Shown: in pieces, positions 17,813-25,394 of the stretch
How positions within the stretch are numbered: position 1 is the first letter of the stretch
Layout of the letters: the number at the start of each line of letters is the position of its first letter
NCBI RefSeq assembly: GCF_037095735.1
Contig: NZ_JBAWKD010000014.1
Span: 1-64,000, forward strand
Reading direction: 5' to 3'
From: Frigidibacter sp037095735
GTDB taxonomy: Bacteria > Pseudomonadota > Alphaproteobacteria > Rhodobacterales > Rhodobacteraceae
DNA length: 64,000 nt
The notes under the pieces: generated by a model
What the model was told of the DNA's origin: nothing
The model's database searches: none
The model's input: the letters and a program-made list of their open reading frames with translations, nothing else
Program-made: the position numbers and the translations under genes

Positions 17813-18759
17813 GAGATCCTCACGCGCGGATTGAGAAGGATGTAGGCGATGTCGGACAGCAGCTGCGACAGCACCGCGACCGCCACCGCGACCAGCGTCG
17901 CCGCCTGCAGCACCTCGATGTCGCCGAAGACCGCGGCCTCGTAGAGCATCCGACCGAAGCCCGCGTATTGGAAGAACACCTCGACGACCACGACATGCGA
18001 CAGCAGCCAGTTCATCTGCAGGAAGATCAGCGTCACTGGCACGATCAGCGCGTTGCGCAGCGCATGGCGCAGGATCACCGTCCGGTAGGCCAGCCCCTTG
18101 AGGATCGCGGTGCGGATGTAGTTCGCGGCCATCACCTCGGCCATCGAGGCGCGGGTCATGCGCACCACGTAGCCGATGTCGTAGATCAGCAGCGTGGCGA
18201 GCGGCAGCACCAGTTCGCGGAACGAGAAGCCCTGCGTCATCGCCGATTTCGCGGGCACCCAGCCAAGGCCCAGCGCGAAGACCACCGTCAGCATCACCGC
18301 GGTGGCGATCTGCGGGATCGAGGTCGTGACGATCGCGAGGACAGAGATCACCCGGTCAAGGCGCCCGCCTTCGCGCATGCCCGCCAGCGTTCCGAGCGTG
18401 AGCGATATCGGGACCATCGCGAGGAAGAAGAAGAAGGCAAGCACCGCCGTCGCCTTGAGCCGGCCCGCGATCAGCGTCGACACGGCGACGTCCTTCTCGA
18501 TGGACATGCCCATGTCGCCCTGTGCCATCTTGGCGACCCAGTCGCCGTAGCGTTCGAGGAACGGCTGATCGAGCCCGCGCTTGGTGATCCAGGCCGCGTA
18601 ATCCTCCTCCGACAGCGTCGCCACGCCGAACCCGCCCAGCTCGGCCACGGCGACCTGCCTGCGGAACTGGTCGGTGTCGAAAATGGCGAAGAGCAGCAGC
18701 GACACGCTCACCATGATGAGCACCATCTGGGCCAGGCGTTTGCAGATGAGTTTTGTCAT
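17809..18759 (-). CDS. ABC importer permease, DppB type
   Basis: A 316-residue permease. The N-terminal helix is followed by a periplasmic stretch containing YAAWITKRGLDQPFLERYGDWV, the DppB-family region just before the core helices, and the coupling loop is near AEVMAANYIRTAILKGL. It pairs with the DppC-like permease immediately downstream. It is separated from the upstream binding-protein gene by 121 bases that hold a strong hairpin, so it is probably expressed at a lower level than the binding protein. Confidence 0.85.
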   Translation of the reverse strand: MTKLICKRLAQMVLIMVSVSLLLFAIFDTDQFRRQVAVAELGGFGVATLSEEDYAAWITKRGLDQPFLERYGDWVAKMAQGDMGMSIEKDVAVSTLIAGRLKATAVLAFFFFLAMVPISLTLGTLAGMREGGRLDRVISVLAIVTTSIPQIATAVMLTVVFALGLGWVPAKSAMTQGFSFRELVLPLATLLIYDIGYVVRMTRASMAEVMAANYIRTAILKGLAYRTVILRHALRNALIVPVTLIFLQMNWLLSHVVVVEVFFQYAGFGRMLYEAAVFGDIEVLQAATLVAVAVAVLSQLLSDIAYILLNPRVRIS

Positions 18760-18791
18760 CGGAGTCCGTATTGGAAAGGGACGGCCCGCCG

Positions 18792-18860
18792 CGGGGCCGC
18801 GGCCCCGGGCGAAAAGACGCGCGCCCTTCGTCGTCCGTGGCGGACGATCCCGGGCGCGCG
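18792..18860 (-). terminator. Intra-operon hairpin between the binding-protein and permease genes
   Basis: On the minus strand the transcript leaving the binding-protein gene folds into a long stem: CGCGCGCCC (18818-18826) pairs with GGGCGCGCG (18852-18860), and an inner TCGTCCG (18831-18837) pairs with CGGACGA (18841-18847) around a TGG loop. A GTCTTTTCGC tract follows the stem on the minus strand, as in an intrinsic terminator. A second palindrome, GGGGCCGCGGCCCC (18793-18806), lies just beyond. Such hairpins commonly reduce read-through from binding-protein genes to permease genes or protect the upstream mRNA end. Confidence 0.6.
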
Positions 18861-18880
18861 ACCCATGGTCGGGACGGCGC

Positions 18881-20572
18881 TCAGCCCATCCAGACGCTGT
18901 TCACGTGGAACTGGCGCGAGGGATGCGGCTGGAACCCGTGCACCTTGGTCGAGGCGAGGTTGTAGACCGGGCGCCAGAGCGGCTGGACCATCACGGCATT
19001 GTCCTGAAGGATCGTCTGCACGGCCTTCATCTTGGCGCGACGGGCCTCGACATCGACGGTCGCCTCGGCATCGGCGAGCGCCGCGTCGAATTCCGCGCTG
19101 GAGAAGTGGCTTTCGTTCCACGGCACGCCGGTGCGGTAGGCCAGGCCCAGCGTCATCGTGCCCAGCGGGCGGTGCGCCCAGGAGGTCGCGCCGAAGGGCG
19201 TGCTCTTCCAGATCTCCCAGTAGCGGGTCGAGGGCACGACGTTGACCGACAGCCGGATGCCCGCCTCGGCCAGCTGGTCGCGCATCGCCTCGCAGACCGC
19301 CTGGTGCCACGGGCCGTCGGTGTTGCCGACATCGATGGTCAGGTCGATCCCGTCGGCATGCCCCGCCTCGGCCAGCAGCGCCTTCGCGCCCTGAACGTCA
19401 CGTTCGAGCGGCGGCAGGTCGAAATATTCCGGGTGCACCGGCGCGACATGGTGGTTCCAGGCCGGCAGCCCGCCCTCGGGGAAGATCAGCGCGGCGATCG
19501 CGGCGTTGTCGACGGCCTTGGTCACCGCCTGGCGCACGCGGATGTCATCGTAGGGCGCGACATCGCATTGCATCCGGCAGCACAGGGTCTGGGCCGAGCC
19601 GACCGAGCCGATCTGCACCGCGTCCAGCGCCTGGGCCAGCGGAAGCTGGTCGGCGGTCAGCTCGTAGATCGCGTCCACCGTGCCAGAGGCCAGCGCCGCA
19701 ACCTGGTTCTCCTGGTCGAAGTTGTAGAAATGCACTTCGTCCAGGTAGACGTCGCCGCCCCAGTAGGTGAAGGGCTTGCCGTCGGTGGTCTCGGTGACGC
19801 GCTTCAGGATGCAGCGCTCGCCCACCGCCAATTCGGCCAGCGTGAAGGCCCCCGTGCCGATCGGCGTGCCCGAGAACGGGGCGGTGAAGCTCGGGTGCAC
19901 GATCAGCGTCGGATATTCGGCGCAGTCCTGCGGCACCGACAGAACCGGGCGCGACAGGTTTAGCCGGATCGTCAGGTCGTCCACGATCTCGACCCCGTTC
20001 TCGGCGGGGACCATCACCGGCTTGCCCTTGGCGTTGACCTCACCGGTGGGCACGGCGAGCGCGCTGAAGGTCGACAGGCCGATGTTGGACGACCCCGAGG
20101 CCGAATCCGACCAGCGGCGCAGGTTGAAGGCCACGTGCTCGGCGGTCAGCATCTCGCCGTTGTGCCACATCACGTTCGGGCGGATGTGCAGGATCCAGGT
20201 CTTCAGGTCCGCCGACGGCTCCCAGCTTTCCAGCAGCATGGGGCGCACGATGTTGTCAGGGCCCAGTAGCGCGAGGTGCTCGATGATCGGGCGCGACTGG
20301 TTGGACATCTCGTTCCAGCTGTAGAGCGCCGGATCGTCCATGCTGGCCACGCGCTGGCCGATGCGCAATGTGCCGCCAGCCTTCGCGCCGGCCTCGACGG
20401 CCGGGAACGGCAACGTGCCCTCCTGGGCCTCGGCCATTCCGACCATGCCGCGCGCCGCGGCAAGCGACACGCCGACCATCGTCGCCATGCGCAGGAACTG
20501 GCGCCGGTCCATCCGGCCTTGGTCGAGCTGCGTCTTCAGAAGCCGCACCAGCGGCTCGTTCATCTTCGCCAT
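18881..20572 (-). CDS. Extracellular solute-binding protein of a Dpp-type importer, Tat signal
   Basis: A 563-residue family 5 (SBP_bac_5) binding protein. Its N-terminus has a twin-arginine signal: R23 and R24 in MDRRQFLRMA, followed by a hydrophobic stretch ending near AEAQEG. The body has the family landmarks SWEPSADLKTWILHIRPN and DDIRVRQAVTKAVD. It captures the substrate in the periplasm for the permeases downstream. The start at 20572 follows an A-rich leader and an AGGGTG Shine-Dalgarno. Its place between RidA and the permeases, in an operon with hydantoinase and carbamoylase genes, suggests a modified amino acid as ligand. Confidence 0.88.
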   Translation of the reverse strand: MAKMNEPLVRLLKTQLDQGRMDRRQFLRMATMVGVSLAAARGMVGMAEAQEGTLPFPAVEAGAKAGGTLRIGQRVASMDDPALYSWNEMSNQSRPIIEHLALLGPDNIVRPMLLESWEPSADLKTWILHIRPNVMWHNGEMLTAEHVAFNLRRWSDSASGSSNIGLSTFSALAVPTGEVNAKGKPVMVPAENGVEIVDDLTIRLNLSRPVLSVPQDCAEYPTLIVHPSFTAPFSGTPIGTGAFTLAELAVGERCILKRVTETTDGKPFTYWGGDVYLDEVHFYNFDQENQVAALASGTVDAIYELTADQLPLAQALDAVQIGSVGSAQTLCCRMQCDVAPYDDIRVRQAVTKAVDNAAIAALIFPEGGLPAWNHHVAPVHPEYFDLPPLERDVQGAKALLAEAGHADGIDLTIDVGNTDGPWHQAVCEAMRDQLAEAGIRLSVNVVPSTRYWEIWKSTPFGATSWAHRPLGTMTLGLAYRTGVPWNESHFSSAEFDAALADAEATVDVEARRAKMKAVQTILQDNAVMVQPLWRPVYNLASTKVHGFQPHPSRQFHVNSVWMG

Positions 20573-20634
20573 TGAGTTCACCCTGTTGTTTATTTTGATA
20601 TTTGTTTTGTCGTTCTGGTCGCGTCGCCGCGTGG
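20573..20634 (-). promoter_or_regulatory. A-rich, low-structure leader of the binding-protein gene
   Basis: The 62 bases between the RidA stop and the binding-protein start are strikingly A+T-rich against a GC-rich background. Read on the minus strand, 20612 to 20583 is mostly A and T with hardly any G, followed by ACAGGGTG before the ATG. An unstructured leader like this favours strong translation initiation, which would suit an abundant binding protein. A separate promoter here is possible but no clear -35/-10 pair is seen. Confidence 0.4.
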
Positions 20635-20982
20635 TCACGCGGCGGCGATCACCATGATCTCGACCCGGTAGGCGTCGCCTGCCAGTCGCGATTCCACCGT
20701 GGCGCGCACCGGCATCGCCGCGCGGTCGATCCAGGCGTCCCACTCGCGGTTCATGATCTCGAAATCCGCGATGTCGCGCAGCCAGATGGTCGCGCTCAGA
20801 AGCTTCGAGCGGTCCGACCCCGCCAGCCCGAGGAAGTGGTCGATCTTGGCCAGCGTGTCGCGGGTCTGGGCGGCCGTGTCGCCGGTGGTGTCATCGGCGG
20901 TCATGCCCGACATGTAGACGGTGCCGTTGTGGGTCAGCACCCGGCAGAAGCGTTCCCCGTTGGCGTGGCGGTCGATGGTCAT
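20635..20982 (-). CDS. ridA: RidA-type enamine/imine deaminase
   Basis: A 115-residue YjgF/YER057c/UK114 protein of usual length. The active-site arginine is present as R93 in PVRATVES, matching R105 of E. coli RidA, with E108 in the conserved C-terminal strand. RidA hydrolyses reactive 2-imino and enamine acids to 2-keto acids. The gene overlaps the FAD amine dehydrogenase gene upstream by four bases, and that enzyme would release just such an imine, so the two probably act in sequence. It is followed after 62 bases by the binding-protein gene. Confidence 0.85.
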   Translation of the reverse strand: MTIDRHANGERFCRVLTHNGTVYMSGMTADDTTGDTAAQTRDTLAKIDHFLGLAGSDRSKLLSATIWLRDIADFEIMNREWDAWIDRAAMPVRATVESRLAGDAYRVEIMVIAAA

Positions 20983-22139
20983 GGTCTTTCCTCATCGGTC
21001 AGGGCCGGCACTAGAAAGCGCGCCGGGGTCAGGTCGTCGGCCGAGATCCCCTGGGCCTGCAGGGTCTCGGGAAGGGCCGCGCCGCGCACGAGGGCCGCGA
21101 TCGCGGCCGACAGCGCGGGCGAGGTCTTGATGCCGTAGCCGCCCTGTCCCGCCAGCCAGAAGAAGCCGGGGGCGTCGGGTGCCTCGCCCGCGACGGGAGA
21201 GCCGTCGGGGGCAAAGGTGCGCAGGCCTCCCCAGGAATGGGTGACGCGCTGCACGGTGATCGTGGTGGCGCGTTCCAGCCGTTCGGCGGCAATCGCGATG
21301 TCCATCTCGTCGGCCCAGGCATCCATCGGGTCCGAGGGCGTGGCATCGGCGGGCGAGACCATGATCTGCCCGCTCAGCGGCTTGAAGAAGAACTCCTCGC
21401 CCACGTCGTTGATCAGCGGCCAGGCTGCGGAATTCTCGGGGGCGGGGATGTTGAAGACCGTGCGCCGCAGGGGCTGCAGCCCCAGCCGGCGCACCCCCGC
21501 CAGATCCGCCACGCGGTCGGCCCAGGCCCCCGCCGCATTGACCACGCGCGGCGCGCGGAACGTGCCCTTGCGCGTCTCCACCTGCCAATCGTCGCCGATG
21601 CGGACAAGTCCCGTGACCGCGGCCGAGGTCAGAACGCGGGCCCCCCGCGACCGGGCCGCGCGCAGGTAGCCCTGGTGCAGAAGGTGCACGTCGACATCCA
21701 TCGAATGCGGCTCGAAGATCGCATGGGCGAGGTAGTCGCGCCGCAGGACCGGAACCCGCGCGATCGCCTCGTCGACCGTGAGCGCGTGGATCGAGGGCAC
21801 CAGCGCCCGCGCGCGGTCGAGTTCGAAGTCGATCAAGTCCTTCTGGTCGGCGCGGGCCACGGTGATCATGCCCCGCGGGCCAAGGATCGGGGCCTCGACG
21901 AAGCCTTCGGGCGGTGCGGTCAGGAAGTCCCGGCTGGCCATGGCGAGACGGCGGATGACGCCGGTGCCGTAGTTTTCGGTGAAGCTTGCCACCGAGCGCC
22001 CGGTGGCGTGGTACCCGCAGGTGTCCTCGGCCTCGAGGATCAGGACGCGGGCGAATTTCGAGATCTCGCAGGCTGCGCCGGCACCGACGATCCCGCCCCC
22101 GATGATGATCACCTCGGCCCGGTCGTCGTCGTCGCTCAT
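20979..22139 (-). CDS. FAD-dependent amine/D-amino acid dehydrogenase (DAO family)
   Basis: A 386-residue DAO-superfamily flavoprotein. The Rossmann motif VIIIGGGIVGAGAA is near the N-terminus, GYHATGRSVASF forms the flavin-contacting segment, and GQGGYGIKTSPA is the C-terminal FAD motif. It resembles D-amino acid, sarcosine and glycine oxidases/dehydrogenases. As first gene of the operon that makes D-amino acids from hydantoins, it is the likely enzyme that oxidises them to imino acids, which RidA, encoded next, would hydrolyse. The start at 22139 has GGGAAAG upstream; a start at 22166 would overlap the intergenic region without a clear ribosome site. Confidence 0.8.
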   Translation of the reverse strand: MSDDDDRAEVIIIGGGIVGAGAACEISKFARVLILEAEDTCGYHATGRSVASFTENYGTGVIRRLAMASRDFLTAPPEGFVEAPILGPRGMITVARADQKDLIDFELDRARALVPSIHALTVDEAIARVPVLRRDYLAHAIFEPHSMDVDVHLLHQGYLRAARSRGARVLTSAAVTGLVRIGDDWQVETRKGTFRAPRVVNAAGAWADRVADLAGVRRLGLQPLRRTVFNIPAPENSAAWPLINDVGEEFFFKPLSGQIMVSPADATPSDPMDAWADEMDIAIAAERLERATTITVQRVTHSWGGLRTFAPDGSPVAGEAPDAPGFFWLAGQGGYGIKTSPALSAAIAALVRGAALPETLQAQGISADDLTPARFLVPALTDEERP

Positions 22140-22339
22140 GCTTGCATCTTTCCCTGCTGCGCACACCGATCAGCGGTCGCCCGCCCTGGCCATCGGTGGC
22201 CGGTCTTCGTTGCGATGCAGCATAGAGACCTCGAGGAAACAAGATCATGCGATAATTTTTGAGACTTTGACCCGGTTTCATTTAGTCTTCGCCCAAACTT
22301 GCCGCTTGCCGCGCCGCCGCTTGAATTCGAAGGTTACCC
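22140..22339. promoter_or_regulatory. Divergent intergenic control region for the hydantoin operon and its LysR gene
   Basis: The 200 bases between the FAD dehydrogenase start and the divergent LysR gene contain an A+T-rich patch at about 22240-22270 (GCGATAATTTTTGAGAC) followed by TTGACC at 22267-22272. LysR-type regulators usually bind such shared regions. I could not fix a convincing -10 box or a T-N11-A site, so only the region is annotated. Confidence 0.4.
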
Positions 22340-23209
22340 ATGAAGACGCATCCGCCCCTGACCTACATCCGGTCGTTCGAGTCCGCTGCGCGCCATCTCA
22401 GCTTCACCCGTGCCGCGCAGGAGCTTGGTCTGACCCAGGCCGCGGTCAGCAGCCATGTGCGGTCGCTGGAACAGCATGTCGGGCGCCAGCTTTTCACACG
22501 CTATCCCCGCAGCCTGAAGCTGACCGACATGGGCGAGGCCTATCTGCCGACGCTGCGCCAGGCGCTGCAGCAGATCGACGAGGCGACCGAGGCGATCGTG
22601 ACCGAAGCCCGCAGCCGGACCGTTACCATTGCCTGTCCCGTCAGCCTGGCCGAGAACTGGCTCGCTTCGGTGCTGGCCCGGTTCAGCCTGCAGAACCCCC
22701 AGATCGAGGTCGTGCTGCGCGGCATCGTCTGGGAGGACCACGAGGACGCGCCGGCAGATCTGACGATCCATGTGCGTCGCTACGACCAGCAGCCGCCGGG
22801 CTCGGAACTGCTGTGGCGCGACGAGCTCGTGCTGCTGGCCGCACCCTCGATCGGACGGCTGTCGGGCCCGCAGGACGCGCTGGCGCATCACTGGATCACC
22901 GTGCTCGGCCGCCAGGAATACTGGAGTGCGATGGCCGACGCGATCGGGTTGGACGCATCGGCGCGCGGCGCGCGGCTGACGACCAACTCGACGAATATCG
23001 CGCTCGAGCTTGCGGCAGAGGGTGGCGGGCTGATCGCGACCCAACTGTCGCTCGCGCAGATCTACCTCAAGCGCGGACTGCTGGTCGAGGCGCTTCCGGC
23101 GCGTGCCGAGGCCGCCTGGGCCTATTACCTGTCGGATACGTCCCCTCTGAAGGGGCGGCACCGGCAGCAGGTGCGCAGTTGGATCCTGGACAGCGCGCGC
23201 CTGGTCTAG
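22340..23209 (+). CDS. LysR-family transcriptional regulator
   Basis: A 289-residue LTTR of normal length. The N-terminal winged helix-turn-helix is clear: FESAARHLSFTRAAQELGLT, then QAAVSSHVRSLEQHVGRQLF. It is followed by a substrate-binding domain of the GcvA/AmpR-like type. It is divergent from the hydantoinase/importer operon, the classical arrangement for a regulator of that operon. The inducer is probably a pathway substrate or intermediate, which is inference from position only. Confidence 0.85.
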   Translation: MKTHPPLTYIRSFESAARHLSFTRAAQELGLTQAAVSSHVRSLEQHVGRQLFTRYPRSLKLTDMGEAYLPTLRQALQQIDEATEAIVTEARSRTVTIACPVSLAENWLASVLARFSLQNPQIEVVLRGIVWEDHEDAPADLTIHVRRYDQQPPGSELLWRDELVLLAAPSIGRLSGPQDALAHHWITVLGRQEYWSAMADAIGLDASARGARLTTNSTNIALELAAEGGGLIATQLSLAQIYLKRGLLVEALPARAEAAWAYYLSDTSPLKGRHRQQVRSWILDSARLV

Positions 23210-23375
23210 GCTGCGCCCGGAAGGCGGACGGGCCGACCGGGAAGATCGGCGCGCCCGCGCCGCTGGTCCGCCCCTGCGCCCATCCGCGCGCGCAGTCATC
23301 CAAGGCCGCATGCCTTTTTCATCGGCCCGGCCCTGACGGATTGGCATGCCTTCCGATCGCGGTGTGGCGGGGGGC

Positions 23376-23832
23376 GGTCCGGTTGCGATGAAGGAGACAC
23401 GCGGACTTCCACGGCACGATCTGCGTCGGAATTGACGTGTCGAGGCTTTCCTGACCTGGAAGAGCAGGAGCCGGCCAGCCTGCAATGAAGCGCTCAAGCG
23501 GCGGGGCTCGATGGCGATCCGGTCCGACCGCGACATGATCCGGGCGGCCGCGCCGACAGGCTAGACGTGCCCGGCTGCAGACCTGCAGCGGTGACGAGGA
23601 TCAGAAAACAGTCCGGCGGACCGTTTTTCTCGGCGATCGGATGCACAGTGTGATGCTGCTGGGGCACCGCCTTATGGCGCGGGACTTCGACCGTCAGGTC
23701 GCCAAACCACGGGTCCGCATCGCCGTCCTGAGCGGAGACACCGCGCTCGGCATATCCGTCCCGGAAGCTGTGGGACAAGTCCGTCCGGGGGATGGGGAAC
23801 CTCGGCCATCTCCCGATTTGCGCGGCAGGGTA
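23376..23832 (+). mobile_element. Degraded IS5-family insertion sequence relic
   Basis: A stretch with no intact gene between the LysR gene and the FkbM methyltransferase gene. It contains recognisable N-terminal and C-terminal ends of an IS5-family transposase with the middle missing. A right-end inverted-repeat remnant, GATTTGCGCGGCAGGG (23815-23830), resembles the GATTTGTGCAACA end of these elements. A very poor left-end match, GGTCCGGTTGC, lies at 23376. The remaining sequence from 23833 to 24006 carries nothing I can identify. The outer limits are approximate. Confidence 0.6.
23460..23778 (+). pseudogene. IS5-family transposase remnant, internally deleted and frameshifted
   Basis: From 23460 the translation KSRSRPACNEALKRRGS matches the conserved start of IS5-group transposases (KTTNWPxYNxALKRRGS as I remember it), followed by APTG and a stop at 23562. 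A shift in frame restores the expected continuation as RRARLQTCSGDEDQ. The catalytic middle is then missing. The reading resumes with MHSVMLLGHRLMARDFDRQ at 23641 and RIAVLSGDTALGI, the family's C-terminus, and the normal stop has become CAA at 23776. With stop, shift and deletion it cannot make an active transposase. The comparison rests on memory of the family, not on a search. Confidence 0.72.
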
Positions 23833-24006
23833 CAGGGGAACGGCTCTTCCTCCCGTGGATATCCCCGGCGTGCGACGCGAGAAAATTCCACGATCGAAGA
23901 CCGTGGGGATGATGACCCAGCCGTCCCCGCCGCGGGAATGATGGCTGGCGTCGCCGCGCCGGCGCCGTTACTTCCGGGGCGACGACAGGGCGAGGCGCGA
24001 TCACCG

Positions 24007-24900
24007 ATGGGCAAGACGGATTTCTGGGCCTCGCTCTGGGCGCTGCTGAGCAGCCGGGGCCGCCGGCGCTATCTCGCGACGCATATGCCCGAGGTGGCGG
24101 CGCGCCGACCCAGCGCGCTGCTGCGCAGCTGTGCCGGGATGGGCATCACAAGCCTCGTCGCCCGCTATGGCGAGCGCTACGAGATCGAGCTCGACACCCG
24201 GGCGGGACATATCGCCGTCGGCGTGCTGAAGACCGGGGCCTTCCAGCCCGAACCGATGGCGGTGGTCGCCAGGCTGCTGGGCGAGGCGCGCCCGCTTTTC
24301 GTCAATGTCGGCGCCAATGTCGGGACCACGCTCCTGAACGCGCATGCGCAGGGCTTCTCGCGCTTCGTGGCGGTCGAGCCGGTGGCGCGCAACTTCGCCC
24401 TGCTGCGCGGCAACATGGCGCGCAACGGCATCGCGGCCCGCCTGCACCACGCGGCCCTCGGCCGGGTCGAGGAAGAGCGCGAGATCAATCTCGATGCGCA
24501 TAACGGCGGCGGTCATTCCTTCCACGGGCTCGCCGATCCCGGCGGGGTCGAGCGGGTGCGGGTGACGCGGCTCGACCGGCTGGGGCTGGACGAGCCCTTC
24601 TTCCTGTGGGTCGACACCGAGGGCTTCGAGGCCGAGGTGCTGGCAGGCTGCGACCCCGCGCTGCTGGCGCGGCACTGCCTCGGGATCTGCATCGAGCTGA
24701 GCCCGCTGCATTCCGGCCCGGGCCCGGCGCTCGAGGTGCTCGAGCGGCTCGCGGCGCTGTTCCCGGTGCTGCGCGACGATGCCGGCCGGCCGGTCCGGCT
24801 GGAGACGCTGCGCGACGACATCGCGGCGGGCCGGGTCGAGCAGATCGACCTCGTGGCCGAGCGCCTCGCCGCTGTCGGCGCGGAGGGGACCGACCGCTGA
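24007..24900 (+). CDS. FkbM-family methyltransferase
   Basis: A 297-residue SAM-dependent methyltransferase of the FkbM type. The SAM-binding motif is FVNVGANVGT (98-107) with VEPVARNF (123-130), and LWVDTEGFEAEVL (200-212) is the characteristic FkbM acidic motif. FkbM enzymes O-methylate sugars, polyketides or peptides and are frequent in surface-polysaccharide clusters. The start at 24007 gives the normal family length; upstream in-frame codons lie in the IS relic. It converges with a second methyltransferase gene and stands at the left edge of the glycan region. Confidence 0.8.
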   Translation: MGKTDFWASLWALLSSRGRRRYLATHMPEVAARRPSALLRSCAGMGITSLVARYGERYEIELDTRAGHIAVGVLKTGAFQPEPMAVVARLLGEARPLFVNVGANVGTTLLNAHAQGFSRFVAVEPVARNFALLRGNMARNGIAARLHHAALGRVEEEREINLDAHNGGGHSFHGLADPGGVERVRVTRLDRLGLDEPFFLWVDTEGFEAEVLAGCDPALLARHCLGICIELSPLHSGPGPALEVLERLAALFPVLRDDAGRPVRLETLRDDIAAGRVEQIDLVAERLAAVGAEGTDR

Positions 24901-24917
24901 ACCTGCCCCGTGCGGGG

Positions 24918-25394
24918 TCAGGCGCGGCGGTACAGGAAATACCGGTCGGCGGGCACGCTGTCGGGCAGGGGCAGCGGCTGCAGCGCGGGATGCGCCAGTG
25001 GCAGGCCGCTCAGCGCGATGCCGCCCGGTGCCAGCACCCCCGCCGCCAGATCCGGCAGCCAGGTCAGCGTCACCGCGTCGCGGTCGTCATAGCCGGTGCC
25101 GATGTCGGCATGGACCAGCGCCGCACCCAGACCCAGGAAGGCCTGCGCGGTCTCGGCGATCTCGCCCAGCACCAGGTCGCGCTCGGGCGGGATCGACGAG
25201 GCATGGGCCGCCAGCGCGCGGTCGAAGGCGATGATCCTGCGGCCGGGCAGGCGCTCGCGCAGGTGGTGGTAGGTCCGCCCGTTGCCAAGGCCGAGTTCCA
25301 GCACCGGCCCCTCGGGCAGGCCTTCGGCGGCCAGCTGGTTCAGCAGGTCGCGCTGCGCGCTCAGGCGGCGGATGACGCTGTCCAGACGGCTCAT
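24918..25394 (-). CDS. Small class I SAM-dependent methyltransferase
   Basis: A 158-residue protein with VLELGLGNGR (31-40) as SAM motif I and IIAFDRAL as the strand-2 motif. It is short for a methyltransferase, with little beyond the Rossmann core. LPDLAAGVLAPGGIALSG is the typical strand-5 to 6 region. The start overlaps the end of the nucleotide-sugar dehydrogenase gene by ATGA, so the two are translationally coupled and may act on the same sugar or lipid-linked glycan. The substrate is not known. Confidence 0.7.
   Translation of the reverse strand: MSRLDSVIRRLSAQRDLLNQLAAEGLPEGPVLELGLGNGRTYHHLRERLPGRRIIAFDRALAAHASSIPPERDLVLGEIAETAQAFLGLGAALVHADIGTGYDDRDAVTLTWLPDLAAGVLAPGGIALSGLPLAHPALQPLPLPDSVPADRYFLYRRA

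Noticed and set aside
22240..22300. A full sigma-70 promoter for the LysR gene using TTGACC at 22267
   Set aside because: No acceptable -10 hexamer lies at 16-18 bases, so only the region is annotated.
23641..24006. N-terminal extension of the FkbM methyltransferase by about 122 residues
   Set aside because: The extension is the C-terminal transposase relic of the IS element that happens to be in frame; the methyltransferase family begins at about 24007.
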